This document shows, piece by piece, positions 42,263-51,524 of a stretch of DNA of 64,000 nt (position 1 is the stretch's first letter; each line of letters opens with the position of its first letter). This DNA comes from Caballeronia sp. BR00000012568055 (lineage in GTDB: Bacteria; Pseudomonadota; Gammaproteobacteria; Burkholderiales; Burkholderiaceae): assembly GCF_029439455.1 (NCBI RefSeq), contig NZ_JAQFVG010000296.1:49845-113844 (forward strand). Reading direction: 5' to 3'. The notes beneath the pieces were generated by a model that was not told the origin of the DNA, made no database searches, and saw nothing but the letters and a program-made list of their open reading frames with translations. A program made the translations under genes and the position numbers.

Positions 42263-42282
42263 TTTTGAGAAATTTCTCAAAA
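42263..42282. promoter_or_regulatory. Perfect 20-bp palindrome, candidate operator
   Basis: The sequence TTTTGAGAAATTTCTCAAAA reads the same on both strands with no spacer. It is 66 bases before the GTG of the lipoprotein gene and 72 bases after the regulator stop. It is A+T-rich in a high-GC genome. A regulator dimer site is likely; the protein is not known. Confidence 0.5.
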
Positions 42283-42347
42283 TTCCGAGGATTTAATCTG
42301 CGGATGGTATGGTAGAGCCCGGTTATTTTTGAGACGGGAAACGTCTG

Positions 42348-42881
42348 GTGAATCGCAGTTCGATTTTCAAACAATGGATGGGCGCGGGGTCGGTTTTCGC
42401 CGCCGCCACGCTGACGCTCGGCGCGTGCGCGCCGCTTCCCCAACAAGGCGATGCAGCCGCGGCCCCGGCCGCATCCGCTGCTGTGGCGGCTCAGCCGGCA
42501 TCGGCGGTTCCGGCGAAGACCGTTAAATCGCCGCTCGTGCAGGGTGAGCAGCGGATCGTGGTCGGCACGGCGAGCGGGTATCACAAGAGCCTGAAGGTCA
42601 CCGCGCCGTCGCAGGTCTGCGATCAGGACGCCTTCGCCGATGGCGTGCGCTACGGCTATGCGCTGACGTGGAATCGTCTTATCGCGGAAACGGCGGCTGG
42701 CAAAAACGCCAAACGCCGCTTCGATCCCGCCTCGCTCCACTCACAGGACGATGAATACAAAATCCAGTGGGAAGGGAAGGAGCGCACGAACGCGTGCGCG
42801 TCGGATGGTTATCTGATCGGGCGCGTCGTCGGGACGCACCTCGCGGGCGTGGATTTGCGCGACGGCAAGCCGTCGTCCTGA
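42348..42881 (+). CDS. Putative lipoprotein, 177 residues
   Basis: It starts at a GTG. A signal peptide with lipobox LGAC (Cys at about residue 27) is followed by an Ala/Pro-rich linker (AAAAPAASAAVAAQPAS) and a C-terminal domain of about 120 residues with VCDQDAFADGVRYGYALTWN and NACASDGYLIGRVVGTHLAG. The two cysteines could pair. I do not recognise the domain. The 20-bp palindrome upstream may regulate it. It is convergent with another lipoprotein gene. Confidence 0.7.
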   Translation: MNRSSIFKQWMGAGSVFAAATLTLGACAPLPQQGDAAAAPAASAAVAAQPASAVPAKTVKSPLVQGEQRIVVGTASGYHKSLKVTAPSQVCDQDAFADGVRYGYALTWNRLIAETAAGKNAKRRFDPASLHSQDDEYKIQWEGKERTNACASDGYLIGRVVGTHLAGVDLRDGKPSS

Positions 42882-42893
42882 GTGCGCTGAAGG

Positions 42894-43250
42894 TCAGTCG
42901 CAGGTGTGCGCGGCCGCTACGTAGCGGCTCGCCACCGCGACATCGCCGTACACCGTATAGCCGGTGCCGTTAGCCGATTGCTGCGCCACCGCCAGCACCA
43001 CGGATTGGCTGGCAATTCCCTTCGATGGAATCGACACCGCCTGCGTATCCGCGCTGAGCGAATAGTCACGTACGCGCGGATCGAGCGCTGCCCACTTCGA
43101 TTTCACGCATTTCGTGAAGTCGTAGGGCAGGAAATGCGATGTGCCCGAACCCACCGGCACGGTCTTGAGCAGCGCGTCATCCGTCGATGCACATCCCGTC
43201 AACGCCAGCGCGCCCGCAGCCACCAGCCCAATTTCAATGATATTTCTCAT
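42894..43250 (-). CDS. Putative lipoprotein, 118 residues
   Basis: The signal peptide MRNIIEIGLVAAGALALTGC ends at a lipobox cysteine. The mature part of about 98 residues has KCVKSKWAALDPRVRDYSL and a C-terminal VASRYVAAAHTCD, with two cysteines that may form a disulphide. Family not recognised. It ends 12 bases from the end of the convergent lipoprotein gene. Confidence 0.7.
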   Translation of the reverse strand: MRNIIEIGLVAAGALALTGCASTDDALLKTVPVGSGTSHFLPYDFTKCVKSKWAALDPRVRDYSLSADTQAVSIPSKGIASQSVVLAVAQQSANGTGYTVYGDVAVASRYVAAAHTCD

Positions 43251-43643
43251 GTTTCCGATGCCTTTCTGTGCAGAATCCGCTTAATCTTGCCGTTCGAATC
43301 GTTCGCGATCTTACCGGACATTCGAAACCGCGATCGAACCCGCTAGTCTGACAAGTCGTAAAGACTGGCACAGACTATGCGACGCCTTTATGGACGCGGT
43401 TTCCGGCCCGAATCGGTCAAATCGGAACCTTTCGATTCGTGGTTATCCCAATATTAGTCAAGTCGCGTCAACCGCCGCCGTTATACAGGCGTTTCATGCG
43501 CTAAAGCCAGTTGTATGGCTTGGGCGCAAGCGGCGGGAGCCGAAAATCGCGCTCCACTGGAAGGGGGCGCGGCTTTCCCCTGACTCTAACGATTCGCGTC
43601 GTCGCCGGTTTTCTCCTCTACCGGCGCAACGCCAGCAAGTTCG
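43251..43643. other. Region upstream of mprF without a recognisable gene
   Basis: About 390 bases. Open frames that begin here (43390 and 43511) continue far into mprF in other frames and are shadows. The region should hold the promoters of mprF and of the minus-strand lipoprotein gene; I saw no clear consensus boxes or hairpins. Confidence 0.5.
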
Positions 43644-46253
43644 ATGGAACGCATGTCTCGCTCACAGTTGTTCGCCCGCATCCGCGCCTCAGTCCCGTTC
43701 GGCAACGGCCGTTCGCCGGGCGGGTTCGACTTCAAACGGCTCGCCGCGCCCGCGCTCACGCTGCTCGTTTGTGCGCTGCTGCTGGTCGTGTTCCAGCATC
43801 TGTCGCGCTCCGTCGATTACAAATCGGTGATCCACGCCTTGCGCGTGATGACGCCGATCGCCTGGGCGGGCGCACTCGGCGCGACCGCGCTTTCATTCGC
43901 CGCGCTGGTCGGACGCGATGCGGTCGGATTGCGTCATATCGGTGTATCGGTGCCGCGTTCGCTGCTGTGGGTCGGCGCGACGGTCGGTTCGGCGCTCGGC
44001 AACGTGACCGGTTTCGGCGCGCTGACGGGCGGAGCGGTGCGCTGCCGCGTGTATGGCGCAGCGGAAGTCACGCCCGCGCAAGTCGGCCGTCTGTCGATTT
44101 TCACCGGCGCGACGCTCGCGCTCTCGCTCGCATTCATGACGGCGGTCGGCATGCTGTTCGCCGCCGATACGCTGTCCGGCATGATGCGCCTGCCAACGGC
44201 GCTGCTTCAGACCATCGGCGCGGTGTCGCTGGCGGTGTTCGCGGCGATGGTCGTCGTCTGCGGCAAGGAACGCCGCACGCTGCAATATCGCTGGAAGTGG
44301 CTTGCGTTCAATATCCCGACGCGCCGCGATTTCGTCGCGCAAACGGCATTGGCCGTAGTCGATGTCTTCGGCGCAGGTCTCGCGCTGTGGGCGCTGCTGC
44401 CCGCCGCGCATGTCGGCTTCGGCGAATTCATGACGGTGTTTTCAGCCGCGATGCTGCTCGGCATGATCGGCCATACGCCGGGCGGCGTCGGCGTGTTCGA
44501 AGCGGCGATGGTATTCGCGCTCGGCGGCAGCGTGCAGACGCCTGACGTGCTGGCCGCGCTGCTGGCGTACCGCGCAATCTATTTCGGCTTGCCGCTGATT
44601 CTCTCCGCAGGCGTGATGGCCGCGTTCGAAGGCCGCGCGATGAAAGGGCGGTTCGCGTTCCTCAAGCCGCATCACGTTTCGCAACTCGCGCCGATGTTCC
44701 TGTCGATCGTCACCTTCGTGGTCGGCTCCATGCTCGTGATTTCCGGCGCGACGCCCGCGTTCAAAATGCGGATCGCGCTGCTCCAGACCGTGCTGCCGCT
44801 GTGGGTGCTGGAAAGCTCGCAATTGCTCGGTTCGGTGCTCGGCGTGCTGCTGCTGTTCGTCGCACGCGGTCTGATGCGCCGTCTCGATGCCGCGTGGTGG
44901 CTGGCGCTCGGCCTCGCGGTCGCCAACTTGCTGCTGTCGCTGATGAAGGGTCTGGCGTTCGTCGAAGTCGGCGTGCTGGCCTTCCTGATCGGCTTGCTGA
45001 TTCTGACGCGCGACCGCTTCAATCGCCGTTCGTCGCTGTTCGCCGAGCGCTTCACGATGACATGGCTGTTTTCCATCGGCATGGTGATGGCGGTGGCGAC
45101 GTGGATCATGTTCTTCGCCTTCCGCGACGTGCCGTATCAAAGCGATCTCTGGTGGCAATTCGCCTTCGATGAGCGCGCCCCGCGTGCCTTGCGCGCCACG
45201 CTCGCAGCCGGCGTATTCGCGCTGATCTTCGCCCTCTGGCAACTGCTGCGTCCTGCTGCGGGCCGCTTCGTGAAGCCCGCGCCGCAAGATCTCGCCGATG
45301 CCGCGCGCATCTTCCGCGCGCAGGAACGCAGCGACGCGGGCCTGGCGATGATGGGCGACAAGAGCTTCCTGTTCTCCGAGTCGCGCGAAGCCTTTTTGAT
45401 GTACGCGAAACACGGCCGTACGTGGGCCGCGCTGCACGATCCGGTCGGTCCGCGCCGCGAATGGGCGGGGCTGATTCGCCAGTTTGTCGAACTCGCGCAT
45501 AAGCACAATGGCCGCGCCGCGTTCTATCAGGTGCGCGCCGACGCCTTACCGCTCTATCTCGACGCCGGCCTCACGCTGATGAAGCTCGGCGAGGAAGCCC
45601 ACGTCGCGCTGTCCGATTTCGATCTGAAAGGCTCGCATCGCTCGCATCTGCGATACGCGCTCAAACGCGGCGAACGCGATGGCTTCGACACCGAAGTGAT
45701 CGGCCCGGACGGCATCGCCGCGAGCATGCCGATGCTGCGCGCGATTTCGGACGACTGGCTCGACAGCCGTTCCGCGCGCGAAAAGAGCTTCTCAGTCGCC
45801 GCTTTCAATGATGATTACCTCGCCGCGCAATCGGTGCTGCTGGTGCGCCAGCAAGGCGAGCCGGTCGCCTTCGTCACGTTCATGACGACGGATATGAACA
45901 CGGAAGCGACCGTCGGCGTGATGCGCCATGTCGCGAGCGCATCGCCGTATGCGATGGAATATCTCTTCACCAAGCTCGCGCTTCATTTGAAGGAAGCGGG
46001 GTTCAAGTCGCTGTCGCTGGGTATCGCGCCGTTGTCGGGCATGGAACCGACACCGCTTGCCTCGCACTGGCATCGGCTGGCGGGATTGGTGTGGCGCTTC
46101 GGCGGACGCTTCTACAACTTCCGCGGATTGCGCGGATTCAAGAGCAAGTTCCAGCCGCGCTGGGAGCCGCGTTATCTGGCGGCATCCGGATCGGTTGGAG
46201 TGTTTTTCACTTTGGCGGACCTCTCACTTCTGGCCGGCGGCTGGCGTTCATGA
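43644..46253 (+). CDS. mprF: Bifunctional lysylphosphatidylglycerol flippase/synthetase MprF
   Basis: 869 residues. The N-terminal two thirds hold about 14 hydrophobic segments (flippase domain, with TGFGALTGGAVRCRVYG and LGMIGHTPGGVGVFE), and the C-terminal 320 residues form the soluble GNAT-like synthetase domain, with FLFSESREAFLMYAKHGRTW and NFRGLRGFKSKFQPRWEPRY. MprF transfers an amino acid (usually lysine) from tRNA to phosphatidylglycerol and flips the lipid, raising resistance to cationic peptides and acid. Its stop overlaps the start of acvB (ATGA), as in the lpiA-acvB operons of other proteobacteria. Confidence 0.93.
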   Translation: MERMSRSQLFARIRASVPFGNGRSPGGFDFKRLAAPALTLLVCALLLVVFQHLSRSVDYKSVIHALRVMTPIAWAGALGATALSFAALVGRDAVGLRHIGVSVPRSLLWVGATVGSALGNVTGFGALTGGAVRCRVYGAAEVTPAQVGRLSIFTGATLALSLAFMTAVGMLFAADTLSGMMRLPTALLQTIGAVSLAVFAAMVVVCGKERRTLQYRWKWLAFNIPTRRDFVAQTALAVVDVFGAGLALWALLPAAHVGFGEFMTVFSAAMLLGMIGHTPGGVGVFEAAMVFALGGSVQTPDVLAALLAYRAIYFGLPLILSAGVMAAFEGRAMKGRFAFLKPHHVSQLAPMFLSIVTFVVGSMLVISGATPAFKMRIALLQTVLPLWVLESSQLLGSVLGVLLLFVARGLMRRLDAAWWLALGLAVANLLLSLMKGLAFVEVGVLAFLIGLLILTRDRFNRRSSLFAERFTMTWLFSIGMVMAVATWIMFFAFRDVPYQSDLWWQFAFDERAPRALRATLAAGVFALIFALWQLLRPAAGRFVKPAPQDLADAARIFRAQERSDAGLAMMGDKSFLFSESREAFLMYAKHGRTWAALHDPVGPRREWAGLIRQFVELAHKHNGRAAFYQVRADALPLYLDAGLTLMKLGEEAHVALSDFDLKGSHRSHLRYALKRGERDGFDTEVIGPDGIAASMPMLRAISDDWLDSRSAREKSFSVAAFNDDYLAAQSVLLVRQQGEPVAFVTFMTTDMNTEATVGVMRHVASASPYAMEYLFTKLALHLKEAGFKSLSLGIAPLSGMEPTPLASHWHRLAGLVWRFGGRFYNFRGLRGFKSKFQPRWEPRYLAASGSVGVFFTLADLSLLAGGWRS

Positions 46254-47596
46254 AATACCTGAGTAAGAAATTTGCGATGACCGTGTTCGCCGGTCTCGCA
46301 ACAGTGGCAGTTGGCGCAGTACACGCAACACAAGCAGCAGAAACCATCTCCGGCGGCAAATACGGCCAGGTCACGCTGACGAAACCCGTCGGCGACATGA
46401 CCGGTTTCATCGTCCTGTTCTCCGAAAAAAGCGGCTGGAATGCTGCCGATCAACAAGCCGCCGACGCGCTCGCCGCCAAAGGCGCGATGGTGATCGGCGT
46501 CGATACGGAGCGCTACGCCGCGCGCCTGAAGACGGACAAGGAAGAGAAGACCTGCCACAACCTCGTCGGCGATGCGGAGAACATGAGCCATCAGCTCGAA
46601 CGCACCGTGCAGACGAATCACTACTACGCGCCGATTCTGATCGGCACGGGTCAGGGCGCGATTCTGGCCGAGCGAACGCTCAAGCGCGCGCCGGACAATA
46701 CGATTCTGGGCGCGGTATCGCTGGCGCCGGACGCGGAACTGGACGCGCGTTTCAATCCGTGCGCGCCGGATGCGGACATCATCCATCAGAAGGGATTGCC
46801 GGGCTTTTTGGAGCGCGCGGCTGCCATGCCGTCAGGCAAGTCGAAAGCCGATACGCTCGTGGCCATGGCCGCGCCGCATCTGAAAAAAGCCGAAGCGCTC
46901 GCCGAAGACGATGTCTCGGACCTGCCGCTGATCGAACTGCGCGCCGCGCAACCGACCGATCTGCTCGCCATCGTTATTTCCGGCGACGGAGGCTGGCGCG
47001 ATCTCGACAAAACGATGGCGGTGGCTTTGCATAACGATGGCGTATCGGTGATCGGCATCGACTCGTTGCGTTATTTCTGGAGCGAGAAGTCGCCGCAGCA
47101 GACCGCGAACGATCTCGCGCGCGTCATTCGCACGTACAACGCGCGCTGGCATACGAGCCATGTGGCGCTGCTCGGCTACTCGTTCGGCGCGGATGTGATG
47201 CCGTTCGCGTACAACCGTCTGCCGGACGCGGTGCGCAATCAGGTGTCGTATATCTCGCTGATGGGCTTCGCGCCCGACGCGGATTTTCAGATTCGCGTGA
47301 CGGGCTGGCTCGGCATGAAGGCGAGCGAGAAGGCGCTGAAAGTGCGTCCCGAACTTGCGAAGCTGCCGCCCGCGATGGTGCAGTGTATTTACGGCGAAAA
47401 GGAAGAAGACACGCTGTGCCCGTCGCTGACGAAGACGGGTATCGACGTGGTGAAGCTGCCGGGCGATCATCACTTCGGCGGTGATTATGACGTGCTCGCC
47501 AAGCGGATTCTGGCCGGATGGCGCAAGCAGATCGCGGAGAAGGCTGAGGCGGAAGCGGTGAAGACGCCGGTGCCGGTGGCGGGGCGGCATCGCTGA
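46250..47596 (+). CDS. acvB: AcvB/VirJ family periplasmic hydrolase
   Basis: 448 residues from the ATG that overlaps the mprF stop. A signal peptide (MKYLSKKFAMTVFAGLATVA, then VGAVHATQA) is followed by two alpha/beta-hydrolase-like halves; the first has LIGTGQGAILAERTL and the second the VirJ-like LLGYSFGADVMPFAYNRLP with the nucleophile Ser, and a late PGDHHFGGDYD histidine. AcvB of Agrobacterium is a lysyl-phosphatidylglycerol hydrolase; coupling to mprF suggests the same here, reversing the lipid change. Confidence 0.9.
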   Translation: MKYLSKKFAMTVFAGLATVAVGAVHATQAAETISGGKYGQVTLTKPVGDMTGFIVLFSEKSGWNAADQQAADALAAKGAMVIGVDTERYAARLKTDKEEKTCHNLVGDAENMSHQLERTVQTNHYYAPILIGTGQGAILAERTLKRAPDNTILGAVSLAPDAELDARFNPCAPDADIIHQKGLPGFLERAAAMPSGKSKADTLVAMAAPHLKKAEALAEDDVSDLPLIELRAAQPTDLLAIVISGDGGWRDLDKTMAVALHNDGVSVIGIDSLRYFWSEKSPQQTANDLARVIRTYNARWHTSHVALLGYSFGADVMPFAYNRLPDAVRNQVSYISLMGFAPDADFQIRVTGWLGMKASEKALKVRPELAKLPPAMVQCIYGEKEEDTLCPSLTKTGIDVVKLPGDHHFGGDYDVLAKRILAGWRKQIAEKAEAEAVKTPVPVAGRHR

Positions 47597-47648
47597 ATCA
47601 AGGCCCACATCGCGCTACCATTCAGGGACTTCCCCCAAGGAGTCCCGC

Positions 47649-48032
47649 ATGTCCCTGATCGATCACCTCGACCACATCGTTCTCACTTGCGTCGATGTAG
47701 AAGCAACCAAACGCTTCTACATCGACGTGCTGCAAATGCAACTGGAAACCTTCGGCGATGGCCGCATGGCGTTCCGGTTCGGCAATCAGAAAATCAATCT
47801 CCATCTGCGCGGCAAAGAGTTCGAGCCGAAGGCGCATTTGCCCGTGCCCGGCGCGCTCGATCTGTGTTTCATTGCCGCCGTGCCGCTCGATGAAGTCATC
47901 GCGCGGCTCGGCAAAATGAATGTCGAGATCATCGAAGGACCGGTTGAACGCACGGGCGCGACGCGCAAACTGCGATCGGTCTATATGCGCGATCCCGACT
48001 ACAACCTGATCGAAATATCCGAGTTCATTTGA
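47649..48032 (+). CDS. VOC (glyoxalase/bleomycin resistance) family protein
   Basis: 127 residues, one glyoxalase-type domain. Metal ligands are likely His in LDHLDHIVLTCVDVEATKRF and in KINLHLRG, and Glu in the final YNLIEISEFI. The family includes dioxygenases, epimerases and resistance proteins; the reaction here is unknown. It is followed by a convergent DUF1993 gene with an 8-base overlap of the ends. Confidence 0.85.
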   Translation: MSLIDHLDHIVLTCVDVEATKRFYIDVLQMQLETFGDGRMAFRFGNQKINLHLRGKEFEPKAHLPVPGALDLCFIAAVPLDEVIARLGKMNVEIIEGPVERTGATRKLRSVYMRDPDYNLIEISEFI

Positions 48033-48534
48033 ACGGGCCGAGATAGTCCCGTTTACCGATCGCCACGCCCAGATGACGCAAGATGTCGTGCGTCGTCACC
48101 ACGTGAAAATAGAAGTTCGGCAGCCCGAATCCGAGCAAATAATCGACGCCCGAAAACGACGGCGCGAAGTCGCCGAATTTGAGCGTGATGGTGCGCGCAT
48201 CGCTGTCGGCGAGCGTCGATTTATCGATGCCTTTCAAATACGCCACCGTCTTCGCAATGCGCTCCTGCAAGGCATCGAAACTGTCCTCGCTGTCTTCGAA
48301 GCGCGGCGCTCCCACATCGGACAAACGCGCGGCGGACATTTTCGCGGTGTCGCTGGCGCGCTGGATTTGCGCGACCAGCGGCAGCATATCGGGCGCGAGC
48401 CGCGCGCTCAGCATATCGGCCGGTGCGATGCCTTTCTCGGCCGCATGCGCCGCGCCTTTCTTCAGCAAGTCGGAACAGACTTCGAGTCCGCGAATGAACA
48501 CGGGAATCGATGCGCGATACATCGTCAATGACAT
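48025..48534 (-). CDS. DUF1993 family protein
   Basis: 169 residues, all helical. MSLTMYRASIPVFIRGLEVC, ADMLSARLAPDMLPLVAQIQ and NFYFHVVTTHDILRHLGVAIGKRDYLG match the DUF1993 family, a DinB-like four-helix bundle with a possible metal site of histidines near the end. Function unknown. Its 3' end overlaps the VOC gene by 8 bases. Confidence 0.85.
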   Translation of the reverse strand: MSLTMYRASIPVFIRGLEVCSDLLKKGAAHAAEKGIAPADMLSARLAPDMLPLVAQIQRASDTAKMSAARLSDVGAPRFEDSEDSFDALQERIAKTVAYLKGIDKSTLADSDARTITLKFGDFAPSFSGVDYLLGFGLPNFYFHVVTTHDILRHLGVAIGKRDYLGPFK

Positions 48535-48628
48535 GGGAATGTGCTCCTTGGGTTTTGCGTTTTGTATTCAACGCGCAGGGTTCACAAGCATAGCGCCGGG
48601 CGCATCGGCTTGCTTGAACGAGCCGGAC

Positions 48629-48784
48629 TTAACCCGAATGGCGCGCTTCCCACGCGGCAAGCGCCGCTTCGTAACGTTCGAGCGCTTCGTAGTAAAGATC
48701 GTAGACGCATGGATCGCAACCGCATTGGCAGCAATCGTCGGGATGCGGGCGTTCGGGTGGCGTCGGTCGTGGATCGTCGGTCAT
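48629..48784 (-). CDS. Small Cys-rich oxidoreductase-like protein
   Basis: 51 residues from the ATG at 48784; an upstream ATG at 48823 is possible, and neither has a good ribosome binding site. The whole protein is the oxidoreductase-like motif: PPERPHPDDCCQCGCDPCVY followed by DLYYEALERYEAALAAWEAR. Five cysteines in C-C-x-C-x-C-x-x-C order suggest zinc or iron-sulphur binding. The family is widespread in proteobacteria and mitochondria-related proteins, but its role is not known. Confidence 0.8.
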   Translation of the reverse strand: MTDDPRPTPPERPHPDDCCQCGCDPCVYDLYYEALERYEAALAAWEARHSG

Positions 48785-48959
48785 TTGGAATAGGGCGATT
48801 CGCGTGAGAAAGGCATTGTGCATTCGAAACGCGCAGAAGCCTTCCGCACGAGTGTCTATATTTTGGCGGCGCACCGTTCGCGATGAATGCCATACTTGGC
48901 GCGAGGCCGTGATTCGCCGGACATCACGATTGCGTCGACCGAACCGAAGGATTCTCTCG

Positions 48960-51410
48960 ATGAACCAGACCGTCAGGCTTGCGATGCTGGGCGCGCTTGC
49001 ATGCGCATGGATGGCCGGCTGCGCCACTGCGCCCGATCAACCGGGCGCGTCGGCAGCGGCGGCACAGGCATCGCAGTCTTCGCAAACGGCCTTCAGCGCC
49101 GAGATCCGCCGCACGCAGGACGGCATTCCGCATATCCGCGCGGCAGACTGGGGCAGTCTGGGCTTCGGCTACGGCTACGCGCAGGCGCAAGACAATCTCT
49201 GCACATTGGCCGATGGCTTCGTCACGTATCGCGGTGAGCGTGCGGAATATTTTGGTGCGGATGCGCGTCCGATATCGCCATCGACATTCGGCCAGCCGCG
49301 CAATCTCGATGCCGATTTCTTCTTCCGCTCTGTCGCCGATCAACCCGCCATCGAGCGATACCGCACGGCGCAATCGCCCGAGCTTCGTACGCTGATCGAT
49401 GGCTTCGCCGCCGGTTACGACCACTATCTCACCGATCTGAACGCAAGCGGCTCACCCGGCGCGCACGCGGCGTGTCGCGGCAAGCCGTGGATCAAGCCGA
49501 TCACCGCCGACGATATCTATCGACGCCTGATCGCCGCAAATCTCGCCGGTGGATCGGCGCGGTTCGTGCAGCCGATCGTGTCCGCGCATCCGCCGAAAGC
49601 GGGCACGCCACCGCGTGGCGACACCGCGCCGGGCGCGAATTCGACGAGCACTACGCTGCAATTTCCCATCGGCGAGTCACCCGGCATTGGCAGCAATGCG
49701 CTCGCGTTCGGCGCGCCGGTCATGCGCGACAGCCGCAGCATTCTGTTCGGCAATCCGCACTGGTTTTGGCGCGGCCCGGACCGGTTTTATCAGGCGCAAC
49801 TGACGATTCCCGGCACGGTCAACGTCGCGGGCGTGTCGTTTCTCGGCGTGCCGCTGATCGTGCTCGGCTTTAACGAGAACATCGCGTGGACGCATACGGT
49901 GTCGAGCGCGCGGCGTTTCGGCATCTTCCAATTGACGCTCGATCCCGCCGATCCCACGCGCTATATGGTCGATGGCCAAAGCGAGCCGATGACGCCGGTG
50001 CCGCTGACCGTACGCGCCCGCCGCGCCGATGGCACGCTGGAAACGATCACGCGCACGCTGTATCGAACGCGATACGGCCCGGTGATCGACCTCTCGGCGA
50101 TGGCGCCCGGCCTCGGCTGGAACGCCCAACGCGCCTATGCCATACGCGATGTGAACGCCGACAACACGCGCGCGTTCCAGAACTTATTCGCATGGAATCA
50201 GGCGCGCACGCTCAACGATTTCATCGCGATCCAGAAGCGCTATGCCGCCATCCCGTGGGCGAACACCTTCGCGATCGGCCGGGGCGATGCGCGCGTCTAT
50301 TTCGCGGATATCGGCCCGATTCCCGACGTGCCCGACGCGCTCGCCGAATCCTGCACAACACCCGCCGGACGCGCCTTCGCGGGGCGAGTCCCCGGCGTGC
50401 CGTTCCTCGATGGATCGAAAAGCGCCTGCGCCTGGCGCGTCGATGCAGGCAGCGTGCAACCCGGCGCATTGCCGATCGATCAGCTTCCGACCGTCGTGCG
50501 CGGCGACTACGTCGGCAACTTCAACGATAGTTACTGGCTGACCAATGCCAACGCGCCGCTGACGGGCTATCCGCGTATCGCGGGCGCGACGGGCGTCGAG
50601 CAATCGCTGCGCACGCGATACGGCCATCTGCTCGCCGCGCGTTTGCAGCGCGAGCCGGGCGGCATCACGCGCGAGGCGCTCGAATCCGCCGTGCTCGAAG
50701 CCAATTCGATGTCCGAGCGGCTGTATCGCAAACCCTTGCTCGATGCCGTCTGCAACATAACCGACGCCCAGAGCGCGCTGAAAGACGCCTGCGACGTGCT
50801 GCGCAACTGGAACGGCAGCGCCGATATCGACGCACGCGGCGCGAATCTATGGGACGAGTTCTGGATGCGTGTGACGAAGATCGCGCCGGAGCGTCTGTAC
50901 GCATCGAGCTTCGATCCAAACAAGCCGCTCGCCACGCCCAGCGGCTTCAATATCGACAATCCGGGTGTGGTGCAGGACTTGCGGCAGGCGCTCGGCGGCG
51001 CAGCGCTCGCGCTCAGCCTGAACGGTTTCCCGCTCGACTCGCGGCGCGGCGACTTGCTTTACACCGAACGCAACGGCGCGCGCGTGCCGCTATTCGGCGG
51101 CTGCGACGAGCAAGGCTATTTCACGGTCGTCTGCGCGCGCCGTCCGCTTGACAACAAGGGCTATCCGATGGACCCGAACGGGCAGGGCGACAGCTACGTG
51201 CAGGTCGTGAGCTTCGGCGCGGCGGCAGGCAGCGTGGAGGCGGACACCATGCTTTCTCACTCCGAATCCGACGACCCCGCATCGCCCCATTCCGGCGATG
51301 CAACGCGCGCGTTTTCAGCGAAACACTGGCAACGCTTCCCCTTCAGCGATCAGGCCATCGACACTGATCCGGGCGTGTCCCGCGTGGTGATTTCCGGCAC
51401 GCCGCAATAA
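48960..51410 (+). CDS. Penicillin acylase/AHL acylase family lipoprotein
   Basis: 816 residues from the ATG at 48960, with aagga ahead. The signal peptide has lipobox MAGC (Cys21). The Ntn-hydrolase precursor layout is clear: an alpha-chain with DGIPHIRAADWGSLGFGYGY, then the self-cleavage site Gly244-Ser245-Asn246 in GIGSNALAFG; Ser245 becomes the N-terminal nucleophile of the beta chain. It has NPHWFW and an ENIAWTHTVSSAR segment. Such enzymes hydrolyse amides such as acyl-homoserine lactones or side chains of pyoverdine-like molecules; the actual substrate is unknown. Confidence 0.88.
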   Translation: MNQTVRLAMLGALACAWMAGCATAPDQPGASAAAAQASQSSQTAFSAEIRRTQDGIPHIRAADWGSLGFGYGYAQAQDNLCTLADGFVTYRGERAEYFGADARPISPSTFGQPRNLDADFFFRSVADQPAIERYRTAQSPELRTLIDGFAAGYDHYLTDLNASGSPGAHAACRGKPWIKPITADDIYRRLIAANLAGGSARFVQPIVSAHPPKAGTPPRGDTAPGANSTSTTLQFPIGESPGIGSNALAFGAPVMRDSRSILFGNPHWFWRGPDRFYQAQLTIPGTVNVAGVSFLGVPLIVLGFNENIAWTHTVSSARRFGIFQLTLDPADPTRYMVDGQSEPMTPVPLTVRARRADGTLETITRTLYRTRYGPVIDLSAMAPGLGWNAQRAYAIRDVNADNTRAFQNLFAWNQARTLNDFIAIQKRYAAIPWANTFAIGRGDARVYFADIGPIPDVPDALAESCTTPAGRAFAGRVPGVPFLDGSKSACAWRVDAGSVQPGALPIDQLPTVVRGDYVGNFNDSYWLTNANAPLTGYPRIAGATGVEQSLRTRYGHLLAARLQREPGGITREALESAVLEANSMSERLYRKPLLDAVCNITDAQSALKDACDVLRNWNGSADIDARGANLWDEFWMRVTKIAPERLYASSFDPNKPLATPSGFNIDNPGVVQDLRQALGGAALALSLNGFPLDSRRGDLLYTERNGARVPLFGGCDEQGYFTVVCARRPLDNKGYPMDPNGQGDSYVQVVSFGAAAGSVEADTMLSHSESDDPASPHSGDATRAFSAKHWQRFPFSDQAIDTDPGVSRVVISGTPQ

Positions 51411-51524
51411 CCCATGCGCACGCGCGTTTCATCCACCGAAAAAGCCTGAGCGCTTTGCTCCGGCGGGGTGAGACGCGCGCGAATCCCGTCTATCATGGAG
51501 GTTTGCCCGCATGGAAACACGCTC

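Noticed and set aside
43511..44545. Long arginine-rich plus-strand frame overlapping mprF
   Set aside because: Arg/Ala-rich composition typical of a +1 shadow frame; mprF itself is intact.
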